DNA of 64,000 bases, from positions 39,765,236 to 39,829,235 of the forward strand of contig CM041294.1 of NCBI GenBank assembly GCA_023052935.1, read 5' to 3'. The notes below the pieces were generated by a model that ran no database searches, was not told the DNA's origin, and worked only from the letters and a program-made list of their open reading frames with translations. Below, one piece after another: positions 54,031 to 64,000 of the stretch (positions are counted from its first letter, which is position 1; every line of letters begins with the position of its first letter). This stretch comes from Piezodorus guildinii (taxonomy: Eukaryota > Arthropoda > Insecta > Hemiptera > Pentatomidae). The translations under genes and the position numbers were made by a program.

Positions 54031-54189
54031 CTAAAACAAAATTAAACTATATATTAATAAACTGTTTTAGACTGATTATGGTATGTTGAATTGAGTATTT
54101 GCCTTGTGTATTACAATATTTTAAATAATGTATATGCTATGAATTTATATGATGTAATATCTATATTTATTTATTTAACGAAGGTAAAT

Positions 54190-55150
54190 TGTTTTTTGTT
54201 TTTTTAAATATATTTTTATTGAAATTTACAACTGTACAAAAAATACATCAAGTAAATATGCTGAAATGTTATAACGCATGAAATAAACATGAAGAGAAAC
54301 TTCCCATTGGCAGCATTCTTTGGTAGTACGTCTAAACAAGAAGGTCTCAAAGCCATATTCTTTTCAGACGCCTCGGAGGATTATCAGGAATTGAAGAGGA
54401 AGCAAGGATTAAACCTAATGGATTATAGTGGCAGTGGAGTTTTTCATGGAAAGTGTGGTACCTGGTACGGGCCAAATCAGCAACATATGAAATATTGGCA
54501 TTATGGATGATTTTATTTTGGATAGTAAGGATTGGAAACGGGAAGAGTTTGATGATTTGGTAGAGCCCTAAAGCTCTGCTCCGTAGGTCCAGATAGGCCT
54601 TATGATGGTCATGTAAATGAGTCTTTTGTAGTTAAGTGAAAGGTTAGAGCGTTTGTCTAGTAAGTGTTGGAGTAGCCGAAATTGTCGTGCAGTTTCTTGT
54701 CTTTTCAGTCTTGTATGCGGATTCCATGTAAGTCGTTTGTCAAGCAGGAGTCCTAAATAGCGGATCTGTGCAACCGGGACAAGCGGAATATCATTAAAGG
54801 ACACTATAGAGTAGGATGTCATAGGTTTACGACGAAGGGTAAAGGTAATTTATTGGGATTTATTGGAATTGATTTTAATTCTCCATTTCTGACACCATAC
54901 CTTAAGGTCTCTGATGTGGGATTGGAGAGTTTGAGAAGCAATTGTAGGATCGTTATTAACCTATAGGTAGAAAGGAATGTAATAGGATGGGTTGGGATAT
55001 CAGCTGTATAGGATGCGTAAAGAATGGGTCCTAGGATACTGCCTTGAGGAACCCCAACAGACTGGGTGAAAAGAGATGAATAGGAACTATTGTGGTTTAT
55101 TTTGAAGGATCTGTCAGAGACGGAATTATTTCTAAAATTTAATGGTTGTT
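54190..55150 (-). mobile_element. Jockey-type LINE fragment with internal deletion, just upstream of receptor exon 1
   Basis: The minus strand starts in the RT (FTQSVGVPQGSILGPILYAS then YTADIPTHPITFLSTY), where the FADD region is already damaged by a frame change. It continues in another frame (54,568-54,822) with VAQIRYLGLLLDKRLTWNPH, TARQFRLLQHLLDKRSNLSL and IRPIWTYGAEL. A deletion then leads to the very end (SSIPDNPPRRLKR) and a 3' UTR with 'acagttgtaaatttcaataa' and an A-rich tail (T's near 54,190-54,205). Its 3' end lies about 160 bp from exon 1. Confidence 0.8.
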
Positions 55151-55199
55151 TAGTTACTTTTAAACGTAAATTAAAACAAATTGTGTATAAAATAAACAC

Positions 55200-57175
55200 A
55201 ATTATTAGTAAGGACAAGTAATTAAGAAATATTTACAGAAAATTATCAAAACATTAAATAATGATTCTATCTTATGCATGATATTATTTCGCCAAAGGCT
55301 CCTGGATATACAATGGCCGTAGAATTGTCGTGCGGGTAGTGCATATCCATTAGTGGCATTAACCCAACAGTTTGATTGCATTTAATATAATCGTGAAACA
55401 ATATTTTAATTTATAAAAATATGTAAATTATACAATAAAATAGCTTAGTTCAAATTTAAAATAAAACATTGTTTAATTTTTGAAAATAATAACATTATTT
55501 TCAAGTCGAAAAAGCTATATCAAAAGCTAAAAAAAATATGTTTCCCAACATTTTTCAAGTTGAAGTGCTTTTATCATAAGTTTTTCAGAACTGCGGTATT
55601 TGCGGAATATATTGGCATAATAGTTCAAGGTTAGAAAACACTGAAGCAAGATGAATATACTTGCATAACGATTTCAGGTTCCTGAATAAAATAGAAATCT
55701 TACAAAACCGTCAGGAATATTCTCATAAATAAAGGATTATATTCCGATAATTCTAATTTAATATTAACGTAAACAGATAAAAACCTATAATAAATAAAAA
55801 AAAATTGATAGTTGATGACTTTACAGTTTCTCATATAGAGATAAGTACAAAAAAGAGGAAACAATGTTAATAAATAATTACTTGATACATCAATTCAAGT
55901 ATATAATTTTTTCTCAATGCCCATAGATTTTTCAAACATTCAGAAGACACCAATAAAAGGGAAATCCGTTAAAAAAAGGACTTCTATTCATAAAACATGT
56001 TTAGGATTGAAACTGAATAACTGAAAAACTGATACTATAAAATAATCCAAAAAGTAAAAACAAAACATAGTGTTGAGACGTAATCAGACTGAAGTGCTTT
56101 TGAACGATGTTCGTCATGTTACGTTTCATCAACTTTTCCATTGATTTTATGTGAGGCAGATCCCTTGGGAAATAACTCAGAGAGAAAAATAGTTTATTTG
56201 TGATATAAAGTAGTGGAAATATAAAGGACTAGAAAACTACTACGTATATATACACCTTATATCATTTTTCTTTGATACTGGCAATTTAAAAAAAATATTA
56301 TTCCAGTAATTGTTTATCCAGGAGAAAGAAAGATAAGCTCTTTATTTATGTATTGTACCATGTGCAATAATCAGGTATGTATGAATGTTTTTCCTTTACA
56401 AGATATGCCTTCATTCTTTCACTCACAAAAATAGGTTATGTGTTAGGAAAGACTTATTTTAGCTGTTCTCCTAATGATTTCTTTAATTATACTTAGATTG
56501 AAAACTTATAATTAATTGATATAAGTACTATCATTACTTTGAAAGGACAAAATAATGATTAATTAATTATTAATTTAACATAGCTATCTTTATATATTTA
56601 TTTGATAATTTATCCTACAAAATTACTTTTTATATTGATTATCTTGTTTTAAAAAATAAATCATTAATTAAAATTCCCACTTTTAAGGTAGGGGAGAAGA
56701 TATTATTTTTCTTTCTTTTTTATTAAAAAATTTGTTTTTTCATTTTTATCATGCTGGTGAAAATCATTTAAAGCAAAAATATTACTTTCTTCATCAATTT
56801 TTTTAGCCAGGAGTCACCTGTGTTGTAAAGGAAGTAAAAATTTTTTAGTTTTTGAATTTTTTAAAAAGCCTTTGTTCTTTCTAAGTGAATTTGTAAATTA
56901 TATAAAATGATAGTAATACTTCTTTTGATTTATAAAAAATTACTTCTATGGAAGTCTTGTATTTATCCAGAAAGTGGGAATAAATAAAGTCTCAAAATTA
57001 ATAATTTCCACTCGATTTGCACGTATTAAGCATCAAGAAATAAATTAATTTTATAAAAAGGTTATTAATCCAGTATATGATTCCTAGAACTTAATCTTTT
57101 TGAGTATTGAATATATAATGTTTTTGAAATGCCTATTTTCTTACAACTCAAAGATGGAATAGCAATTTAGATATA
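55200..57175. other. Upstream region; no gene recognised
   Basis: Strongly AT-rich. The receptor promoter and a non-coding first exon could lie here or further out, but I cannot point to them. Confidence 0.3.
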
Positions 57176-57180
57176 CATGT

Positions 57181-57475
57181 AGGGGGTTACCTGTAGAATG
57201 GTGGTTAGCATATGAGCCTCCTATGCCCAAGGTGCCGGGTTCTAACCCGCAGGTGGTCCTAGGATTTTTTAATGGAAGTAAAAACTCCTTAGTTATGCTG
57301 TCCTTCGGAGAGAACGTAAAAAGGTGGTTCCGATTCTGTACGACGTCACGTACTCGTTAAAGATCGCTATCCTAATTAAACCTGAATAGGCAAGATTTAG
57401 GACTTCCGCTGTAGCATCGTCCGATTATCCACAGCAGCATAAAGTGACGTTAAATAAATAAACAAACAAATATAC
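57181..57475 (+). mobile_element. tRNA-derived SINE, family 2, copy 2
   Basis: The head has the A-box-like 'tggtggttagcatatgagcc' and the B-box-like 'gggttctaaccc'. The body is 'gcaggtggtcctaggatttt', 'gctgtccttcggag', 'gatcgctatcctaattaaac', 'ttccgctgtagcatcgtccg' and 'agcataaagtgacgttaaat', ending in AAATAAAT repeats. It is the inverted counterpart of 24,832-25,112. Confidence 0.78.
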
Positions 57476-57479
57476 ACGT

Positions 57480-59330
57480 ATGTGTATATGTAAATATTTT
57501 TTTTATAGTCACTGTTTAGATTTGCTTATTATCATTTACCCGGTACACGCGAGGTGGATATTGTACTGACCTACTTGACAAATCATTATTTTTGCTTCAA
57601 AAAGTTGGAGTTTCTAAAGTTTTGAGATCCATTTAAAAAAAAAAAAAAATTATCAAAGACTAAAAAAACTATTCTATAGGTGACAGCACTTTCCATTAGG
57701 GTATAATTAGGTCTCTTGGGAGGTCACCCGTTCTAAATTGGAAGAAGTTAAGACCAAGTCCCACTCAAGAGCAGATACTTATCCTTGAAGTATTTCGAAA
57801 CTAATTCCGTAGTTCAACCTTTAAAGCATCAATTATTGAAATGATAAAAGCTTTTTCCCTAAATTAATTAAGAAAAATTAGTGTTTGACAAAACAAGACC
57901 ACCCCGTTATTAATACAATTTCTTTTCTCAATTTTCAATGTTTGAAAAATAAGGTTCGATATAATATTTTAAGTGAGGGACCAGCGGTGGAAGGATTAAA
58001 CCCTTAATAATTGGAATATATGCACGATCGGATCTAATTTCAAACGACTGTTTCAAAGGTTGTGTATCAAGTTTGCTGTGCGCAGTTGTTGCAACACATG
58101 GTAACTTGATTGTTAAAATCGATCATGTATAGGATCGAATTACCGACTGACACCATCGATATATTATAGGCTAGATTTAGCTCACTTATGCCAGTCTAGC
58201 TTTAACAATGATTGGTAGTTCAGAAGGGTCTCACGTATACAGTCCAATTAAATCTTCAATATTTTAGAAAACCTGAAGTCGTTCTTCAGAAATTGTTTTC
58301 ACGATTTTAAAATAGTTTTAATTCTATATTCAGTAATTTTTGAAGATAGAGAAAATTTTTATACAGTTTTCCAAACAGCACAAGCGATGAATTATGAAAA
58401 AAATATTGAAATATTACCCATTTATTTTCCCATGAATAAGTTTGTTTTTTTTAAGATAGAGAAAAATATGTATAAAGAATTAGGATTTAGAAACCGAGGA
58501 TAATGTAAAAAAACTCATAACATTAATATGTTAGAAGATATACGTCTTTAACTTGGTTATTATTGAAAAAAAAAAGTTTGAAAAGGGAGTTTAGCGCTTT
58601 ATAGAATAAATAAAATAATAATTACCAAATACAATGCAAAACAATTAAACTTACTTAAAAATTAAATTATATTTAACACAATATCCGGAATAGAAATTAA
58701 TAATAACTGACCCCAGAAGATATTATAGGAAAATGATTGAATAATAAAATGATCACTTAAAACACTAGAATTAGAAACATATTTATTATATTTTGCATTA
58801 ATCCATACTTAATCCTCCAAGTATGGCAATATTGCTCGGTAGTTGGGTTTTACTGTCCGTATAACAAATAGTATGTAGGTGCATAGTGTGTAAGTAATAT
58901 CTAATGACATCCTACGGCTCAATCCCTACTCTTCATGCATGACCAATAACTACTCAGCGTGACTGGTGAGAGGGCAGACAAAATGCTGTTTTTTTTTTTT
59001 TTGTTTTTTTTCACCATTGGGTACTAGTGCTACCGGCTTCACCACTTGCTATTATCCTCAACTCTATCATTAAGACTTTAGATCAAAATTTACAAGGTAT
59101 TATCCTTGTACATTCGCACTCTCCCGCACTGCACTGTACTGTAAGTTTCAAAACACTGTACTTCGAAAAGTAGTGAGATCGACAACTATAAGAAAGATGA
59201 AGCCGCATCAACGACTTCTATGATATTCCAACAGTGCCGCATTACATTAATAGAAGGCAATTGAGATCAACAAAATATATATATGTATATAATGTATAGT
59301 ACCCTCCAATGAATTATTATAATTTTTAAT
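57480..59330. other. Upstream region; no gene recognised
   Basis: AT-rich. T run at 58,989-59,001. No coding signal or repeat recognised. Confidence 0.35.
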
Positions 59331-59334
59331 ATAT

Positions 59335-59720
59335 TTTTTGTATTCATTTATTTACAACTGTATTGATTAATACATCTAGTAAATTAGCTGTTAGATAAAA
59401 CACTTGAAAAAGACATGAAGAGAAACTGCCCATTGGCAGCACTCCAATAGGTAATCTAAACTATAAGATCTCGAGGCCACCTCCTTTTCAGACGCCTCGG
59501 AGGATTGTCAGGAATGGAAGAGGCAGCTAGAATTGAAACTAGTGGGTTAGAGTGGGAGTAGAGTTTGTCATGGAAGGATTGATACCTGTTTCGGACCAAA
59601 TCAGCTACATAAGGAACATTAAGGTCTTTATGGATGAGCTTATTCGTGACGAAGTAAAGAGCGTTGAGGATTTTACGAAGGATTTTGAAATTATAAGTGT
59701 ACAAATCCAACATAACTTTG
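59335..59720 (-). mobile_element. 5'-truncated Jockey-type LINE tail
   Basis: The minus strand encodes LYTYNFKILRKILNALYFVT, NKLIHKDLNVPYVADLVRNR, then YQSFHDKLYSHSNPLVSILA and PDNPPRRLKRRWPRDLIV. This is the end of ORF2 in the ACAGTTGTAAAT family. The 3' UTR reads 'tattaatcaatacagttgta'. The 5' cut is at about 59,715. Over this short length the frame is intact. Confidence 0.85.
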
Positions 59721-60269
59721 AAAAATTAAATATAAAAATTTTGATTCACGTTTTTGAAATAGAAATTTAAAAAAAGAAAGTTTTTTTAGAACTATTTTGG
59801 AAAACCATAAACATATATTTTTCCAGAAAGTCGGTTGACCGGTTCAGAAGAAAAAATTGTTTTTTTTTTGTTTTTTTAACCATGGTTTACAATGCGATTA
59901 AATTTAAAATTTTTATATATATTACGGAGTCCCTAAAATGAAATAAAGTAGCGAGAAATTGGAGGAGTATCAATCGATCATAATATAAATTAAAAAATAA
60001 TTTTTGACTAACACTTATGTGAAAAAAGTAAAAATATATTATTTAAAACCCTTTTGTAAAATCCAAATCGGTAAGGCTGTTCAGGAGAACACAAGTTTTT
60101 TTTTCCTTTTCCCCAACATAACTTCCCTCCCATTAGGATTAAGAGGCTGAAACTTTGCATAAGGTTGTTTCTCATAGGTGTGAATCAATGTTATAAATTT
60201 GGTTCTAATACACGAGGCTGATTTCACATGCTTATTCCACTAGGCCCTTTATTCTAAAACGTTTTCTGC

Positions 60270-60420
60270 CTCTCATACAATGACATTATCTATTAATTAT
60301 TGTATACAAATTTTAATATTCCCTCTTTTGTTTTTTGTTCCGCTTTTAGGGAATGAATATGAGAACCATAAATTCTCGGAACATAGTCTAATCAAAATTG
60401 CTTATTTATTGATATATTTT
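60270..60420 (+). repeat. Worn copy of the 52.3-52.6 kb Penelope-type arm
   Basis: 'gaatgaatatgagaaccata' then 'aattctcggaacatagtcta' and 'atcaaaattgcttatttatt' follow the order of 52,500-52,560 (hairpin GAGAA/TTCTC). GAAAC is changed to GGAAC. Confidence 0.45.
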
Positions 60421-60709
60421 ACATGATTTGATGGTATGGCGTGGTAGGCCTAATAGAGTAAGGTTCAGCTGCACCTCTTTCTGTCGTGAGAGCTATTTGC
60501 TGCTATTTTATGTCGGCAGGTCTCTCATCCAACTTCTTTTCAACCTTTTACGGGTTTCGTGAGGCAAGTAAGTAGTCGGTAGTAGTAGGTTACCTACTGG
60601 TAGGCCATGATTTTCAATTTCTGATTCGGATCCTCAGCAAACGTTTTCACAATTTCCTGCTCGTTAATACTAACATATATAATTTAATAAATACGAAATA
60701 AATTTCTTC

Positions 60710-61560
60710 CCTTACGTCTGCTGCGGAAGAGCTCTCCGGTTCGGTACCACTGTGGTGTTCCACAAAGAGCAGTGCTGTCTCCTATATTGTTCTCCACTTA
60801 CACATCTAACATCGTTGGAAGGAAGTACGAGAAAGCCACTGTATCTGCTTTTCCCGACGATATTGCAGTCACGAGCAGCAGCTCCAATGCCAGCACGGCT
60901 CTCAAACAGTCCCAAAAAATCCTGTCAAAAAATATCTTTAGAGCTAAAGTGGCTAAACATAGAAATTAATCCTGACAAAACAAAGGCTATTGTTTATTCG
61001 TACCAGAAGGGTAAGAAAAAACTTCCTTCAGGATTTAATCTCAATAATTGCCAAATTAAACTGTCTAAAAATATTGTATATCTTGGAATCACGTTCGACA
61101 GACACTTAAAATTTTCAGTCCACTTTTCTAAAAAAATTAAATCTGTAAGGCGAAAAATGTTTAGGCTTAACCATTTGATTTCATCTCCAAGTATATCTCT
61201 CCGACTAAAAGCGATGATATACAAAACAATTCTTCGTCCGTCACTGTTGTATGGCTCACAACTTTTTCTACACGTAGCGAAATCAACGGAAAAGAATGTC
61301 CAGGCATTTCAAAACGGCATTCTAAGAAAAATCGCAAAAGAGACGATATTCCAAAGAGTAAAAACAAAGAAATTACATGAAGAGATGAAAATACTAACAA
61401 TAAAAAAATTTATGAGTGAGAGGAATTTAAAGTTTTTCGAATCAACGAAATTGGTAAATAACCCTATATTTAATAAACTGAAACCCCCAGGAATACCTCA
61501 GCGATGGCAGAAAATCAACAAATAAATAAATTAATTAAAGTTTTAGTTGTAAGGCCGAAA
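60710..61560 (+). mobile_element. LINE fragment with part of the RT and the C-terminus
   Basis: The plus strand begins inside the RT: YHCGVPQRAVLSPILFSTYT (motif B, usual GVPQGSVLSP) and VSAFPDDIAVTSSSSNAST (usual FADD, here FPDD). The frame shifts near 60,950 to INPDKTKAIVYSYQKGKKKL, NIVYLGITFDRHLKFSVHFS, IYKTILRPSLLYGSQLF, and ends GIPQRWQKINK. Order and motifs are those of a Jockey/CR1-superfamily LINE, different from the other families here. 5'-truncated and frameshifted. Confidence 0.8.
61000..61525 (+). pseudogene. LINE ORF2 C-terminal part
   Basis: About 175 codons from NPDKTKAIVYS to KINK-stop: the post-palm segment (VYLGITFDRHL), a region equivalent to IYKTILRPSLLYG, and a Lys-rich tail. 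It is preceded in another frame by the damaged palm. Asp-Asp is kept in FPDD, but Gly after GVPQ is Arg. Confidence 0.7.
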
Positions 61561-62134
61561 CAAACCAGAAGGTGAGCCCCATCACCTGAATTATTATTCA
61601 TAATGTTATTACTCTCCAGAAGTTACGTTAAAGAGTTGCAACTCCTTAAAATGCACGCTTGCAGAAAAAGGAGAACTTACCAGCATTGCAGGAGCTTTTA
61701 GAAGAGAAAATAAGGGACTAAGGAAAAAAAAAAAATAATAAAAAAAAAAAAATATATATCCCTTCTGTGATAAGAGAAAGTTGTTTAATGTGTGCGCCAC
61801 AGGAGTATTTGAAAAATATTTGTTGAGTAGTAAAAAAAACAAACTTAAAATATTAAAGCTAAGCATACTCATTGAAGTTGAGTGATTGACGAATGTATGT
61901 GATTAAATTACAAATATTAATTACTTGCTTAATGTTTTTACTTTCACTTACTATATATAGTAAGGGAAAGTATTGCGATCGTGAAAATTTTCGAATTCCA
62001 GTTTTCAACAGAAATACACATTTTAGGGTCCCCTGAGTCCAAATAACCAAGTTTCGCAAAAAGGTCTGTGTGTGTGTGGTAACTCACAGGCGGAAACGGT
62101 AAGTCCTATGAAACTGAAATTTCATATTTAAGAA

Positions 62135-63335
62135 AAATATGAATCCTGTAATGACAATATGTTCGTCCTCAGGCAGATCATTGAAAAACCTCGGGAAATG
62201 AACCAGGAGCTGCATTTAGCCTTTGTGGATCTTGAACAGGCATACGACAGCGTCCCAAGGAGCAGAATGTGGACCGCATTGAAAGAGGCGGGCGTCGACA
62301 GCACCTTAATAGAAGCTGTGAGACACCTATACCGAGATGATATCTACCGAGTGAAGATTGGAAAGCGGCTATCGGAGCCTTTCTCGGGAACTAAGGGTCT
62401 GAAGCAAGGATGCAGCTTGGCGCCGACTCTCTTCAAGATTTACCTTTACATGTCTGTAAGGCAATGGTTTGACCAGTGTGGAGATGTAGGACCCTTTATC
62501 GACGATGAACAGCTGGTCTCCCTTTTCTTTGCTGATGGCCAGGTTGTGTTTGCTCGGAGGAAGGTGTACCTGGAGATGATGATGTGTTCTCTATGGGATT
62601 GCTACGAGTCCAAGGGACTCAAAATAAACTTCGAAAAGACCGAATACATGGCTATAGGCGCTGAAAATGACGGTGATCTAAATGTTGATTCGGAGACATG
62701 TACAAAGGTGAATGTCTTTAAATATCTAGGATCGTACCTGGACTTCTCTCGGTCATCAGAAACTGATGTTAGGAAAAAAGCAGAGCAAGCTCGAAAAGCC
62801 ACACGCATGCTGCATCCGGTTCTGTGGAATAGGACGATTTTAAAGGAAAATAAACGAAGAATCTTTCACACCATCGTCGAGCCAATCTTAACGTATGCAG
62901 CCGAAACATGGACCATGTCATCCATGCTATATTCCAAGCTTCAAGCAGTGGAAATGGACTTTTGGCGAAGATGTATACGTGTTACAAGAAGGGACAGACT
63001 TCGGAATGATATTGTTCGGGAGAGAATGGAGGTTCGCCAGTCTGTTAACAGCAGAATTGGACAGCGAAGACTAAGGTGGTATGGCCATGTAAGGCGAATG
63101 CCTACAGAGCGTTGGCCGAATCGAGTTTTGGACTGGCAACCGCCAGGAAGACGGAGACGAGGACGACCCAGAGGTAGATGGATTGGTGGAGTTGAGGAAG
63201 AAATGGCAGGCCGAGGTCTTCAGGATGGAGATTGGCTGGACCGCGACCTCTGGTGCTCTGCCCTGATGTAAAAGGCAACCCACGTTGGAACGCCTATAAA
63301 AGTAAAAGTAAAAGTAAGAAAAATATACAACCTAG
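62135..63335 (+). mobile_element. 5'-truncated RTE-like LINE
   Basis: One long frame (62,159-63,271) followed by a very short 3' UTR and a tail of 'aaaagt' repeats (about 63,298-63,318). A short simple-repeat tail in place of poly(A) is a known habit of RTE-type LINEs. It sits inside the dispersed repeat. The 5' endonuclease and first RT motifs are missing. Confidence 0.82.
62159..63271 (+). CDS. RTE-like LINE reverse transcriptase and C-terminus (truncated)
   Basis: An intact frame of 370 codons. RT motifs: LAFVDLEQAYDSVPRSRMWT (motif A with its Asp), GTKGLKQGCSLAPTLFKIYL (motif B), and SLFFADGQVVFARRK where FADD is expected, so the second catalytic Asp is Gly. Then KINFEKTEYMAI, FKYLGSYLDFS, FHTIVEPILTYAAETWTMSS, RRLRWYGHVRRMPTERWPNR and PPGRRRRGRPRGRWIGGV, the usual end of RTE-like elements. 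The Met used as start is only the first in the truncated frame. The D-to-G change alone should abolish polymerase activity. The frame is otherwise open, suggesting recent insertion. Confidence 0.85.
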   Translation: MFVLRQIIEKPREMNQELHLAFVDLEQAYDSVPRSRMWTALKEAGVDSTLIEAVRHLYRDDIYRVKIGKRLSEPFSGTKGLKQGCSLAPTLFKIYLYMSVRQWFDQCGDVGPFIDDEQLVSLFFADGQVVFARRKVYLEMMMCSLWDCYESKGLKINFEKTEYMAIGAENDGDLNVDSETCTKVNVFKYLGSYLDFSRSSETDVRKKAEQARKATRMLHPVLWNRTILKENKRRIFHTIVEPILTYAAETWTMSSMLYSKLQAVEMDFWRRCIRVTRRDRLRNDIVRERMEVRQSVNSRIGQRRLRWYGHVRRMPTERWPNRVLDWQPPGRRRRGRPRGRWIGGVEEEMAGRGLQDGDWLDRDLWCSALM

Positions 63336-64000
63336 AACTTACAAAACCTTTTTCATCAAGATGAGCTTACCAGAAGAGGCACTTTATACCATGCATTTTG
63401 TACCTTTGTTCGATTTTTTCGAAAACGATTCCGACGATTTTGATTAAACTCGCTATATCGATGTAAAATTTAATGGGCTTTAATATAATTTAGATTTCAT
63501 TCTGATTAAAATGGTCTGACAGGGCTTAAATTCCGATATTTTAAATTTTCTTTCTCTAAAGTAATTTTAATTTTGTTGATACTATAAAAATAACTATATT
63601 ATCTTGTTACCACAGATGAAAAACAGGTAAATGTATAAATTAAATTAATTCGATACCCAAATAAAGGAGAAAAGAGTAAAAATATTTTTTTAATGCAATT
63701 TTTTGTTTTTGAAAATAAGAACCGTAATATACGTGTATGATGTACCGTTGGAAAGCTAAAGTTTTTAGAAAAAATATTATCACATGCTCAAACTTTTAAA
63801 AGTTAATAGAGAGTAATGAAAAGAAGATAAAACTAACTGATTATTTTTGATAATAATATAATAGATTTTTTAATAAAACACATGTTTCTATATAAATTCG
63901 ATTTAATTAATTATTTAATAGTTTCACGTATTAGTTTCACTTACTATTTTTATCTCTAACTGTATTTGAAAATTCTTTCATTGATTTTAAAAATGGAGGA

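Larger units (their letters stand above)
61936..64000 (-). repeat. Dispersed AT-rich repeat, copy split by an RTE-like LINE
   Basis: The left part 61,936-62,135 is the reverse complement of the family's terminal block ('tactttcacttactatatat', 'agggaaagtattgcgatcg'). The right part from about 63,335 ('cttacaaaacctttttcatc', 'gattttgattaaactcgct', 'ttggaaagctaaag') runs to 63,990 and the window edge, where 'aatggagga' matches the other end at 15,465. The LINE inserted between 'tcatatttaaga' and 'acttacaaaacc', which are neighbours in the 15 kb copy. Confidence 0.75.

Noticed and set aside
61609..61872. 87-codon Phe/Leu-rich frame
   Set aside because: Composition is explained by T-rich low-complexity DNA; no conserved motif.

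Overview
The window is AT-rich eukaryotic DNA packed with transposon remains. The only host gene recognised is an insect-type neuropeptide receptor, so the source is an insect. A hemipteran would fit the large, transposon-filled introns, but the order is a guess.

Host gene. One gene on the minus strand appears to span about 54,030 down to about 7,395. Five exons (53,940-54,030; 53,017-53,259; 34,459-34,675; 29,161-29,434; 8,426-8,637) join in frame with GT/AG junctions. They encode a pyrokinin/CAPA-class (neuromedin-U-receptor-like) GPCR. A sixth, less certain exon (7,395-7,544) supplies a cytoplasmic tail and a stop, giving a predicted protein of 392 aa. Introns 2 and 4 are about 18.3 and 20.5 kb, so most of the window is intron sequence of this gene.

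Layout. 1-6.1 kb: a near full-length Jockey LINE inserted in an older Jockey-type LINE, next to a copy of a dispersed AT-rich repeat. 6.1-8.4 kb: 3' end of the receptor gene and a tRNA-derived SINE. 8.6-29.2 kb (intron 4): Penelope-type palindromes with hammerhead-like cores, two adjacent deleted mariners, several copies of the dispersed repeat, LINE tails, two SINE families, an R1-type LINE and a 35-bp minisatellite. 29.4-34.5 kb (intron 3): two foldback elements, one derived from mariner, and a tandem duplication involving a LINE fragment. 34.7-53.0 kb (intron 2): a piggyBac relic, SINE pieces, a second near full-length Jockey copy with clear target-site duplications, a tandem array of about 110 bp units, a GC-rich foldback, and a nested set of palindromes among (TA)n tracts. 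54-64 kb (upstream of the gene): LINE tails, a SINE, a LINE fragment with a partial RT, and an RTE-like LINE sitting inside the dispersed repeat.

Most unusual signal. At about eight loci, several of them inverted pairs, a conserved segment resembles a hammerhead ribozyme core (CTGANGA, a short hairpin, then GAAACGT), as reported for Penelope-like retroelements. One copy keeps the full CTGATGA core and an inverted pair keeps CTGAAGA. All but one lie in introns of the receptor gene. No tRNA, rRNA, CRISPR or bacterial-type gene was seen.
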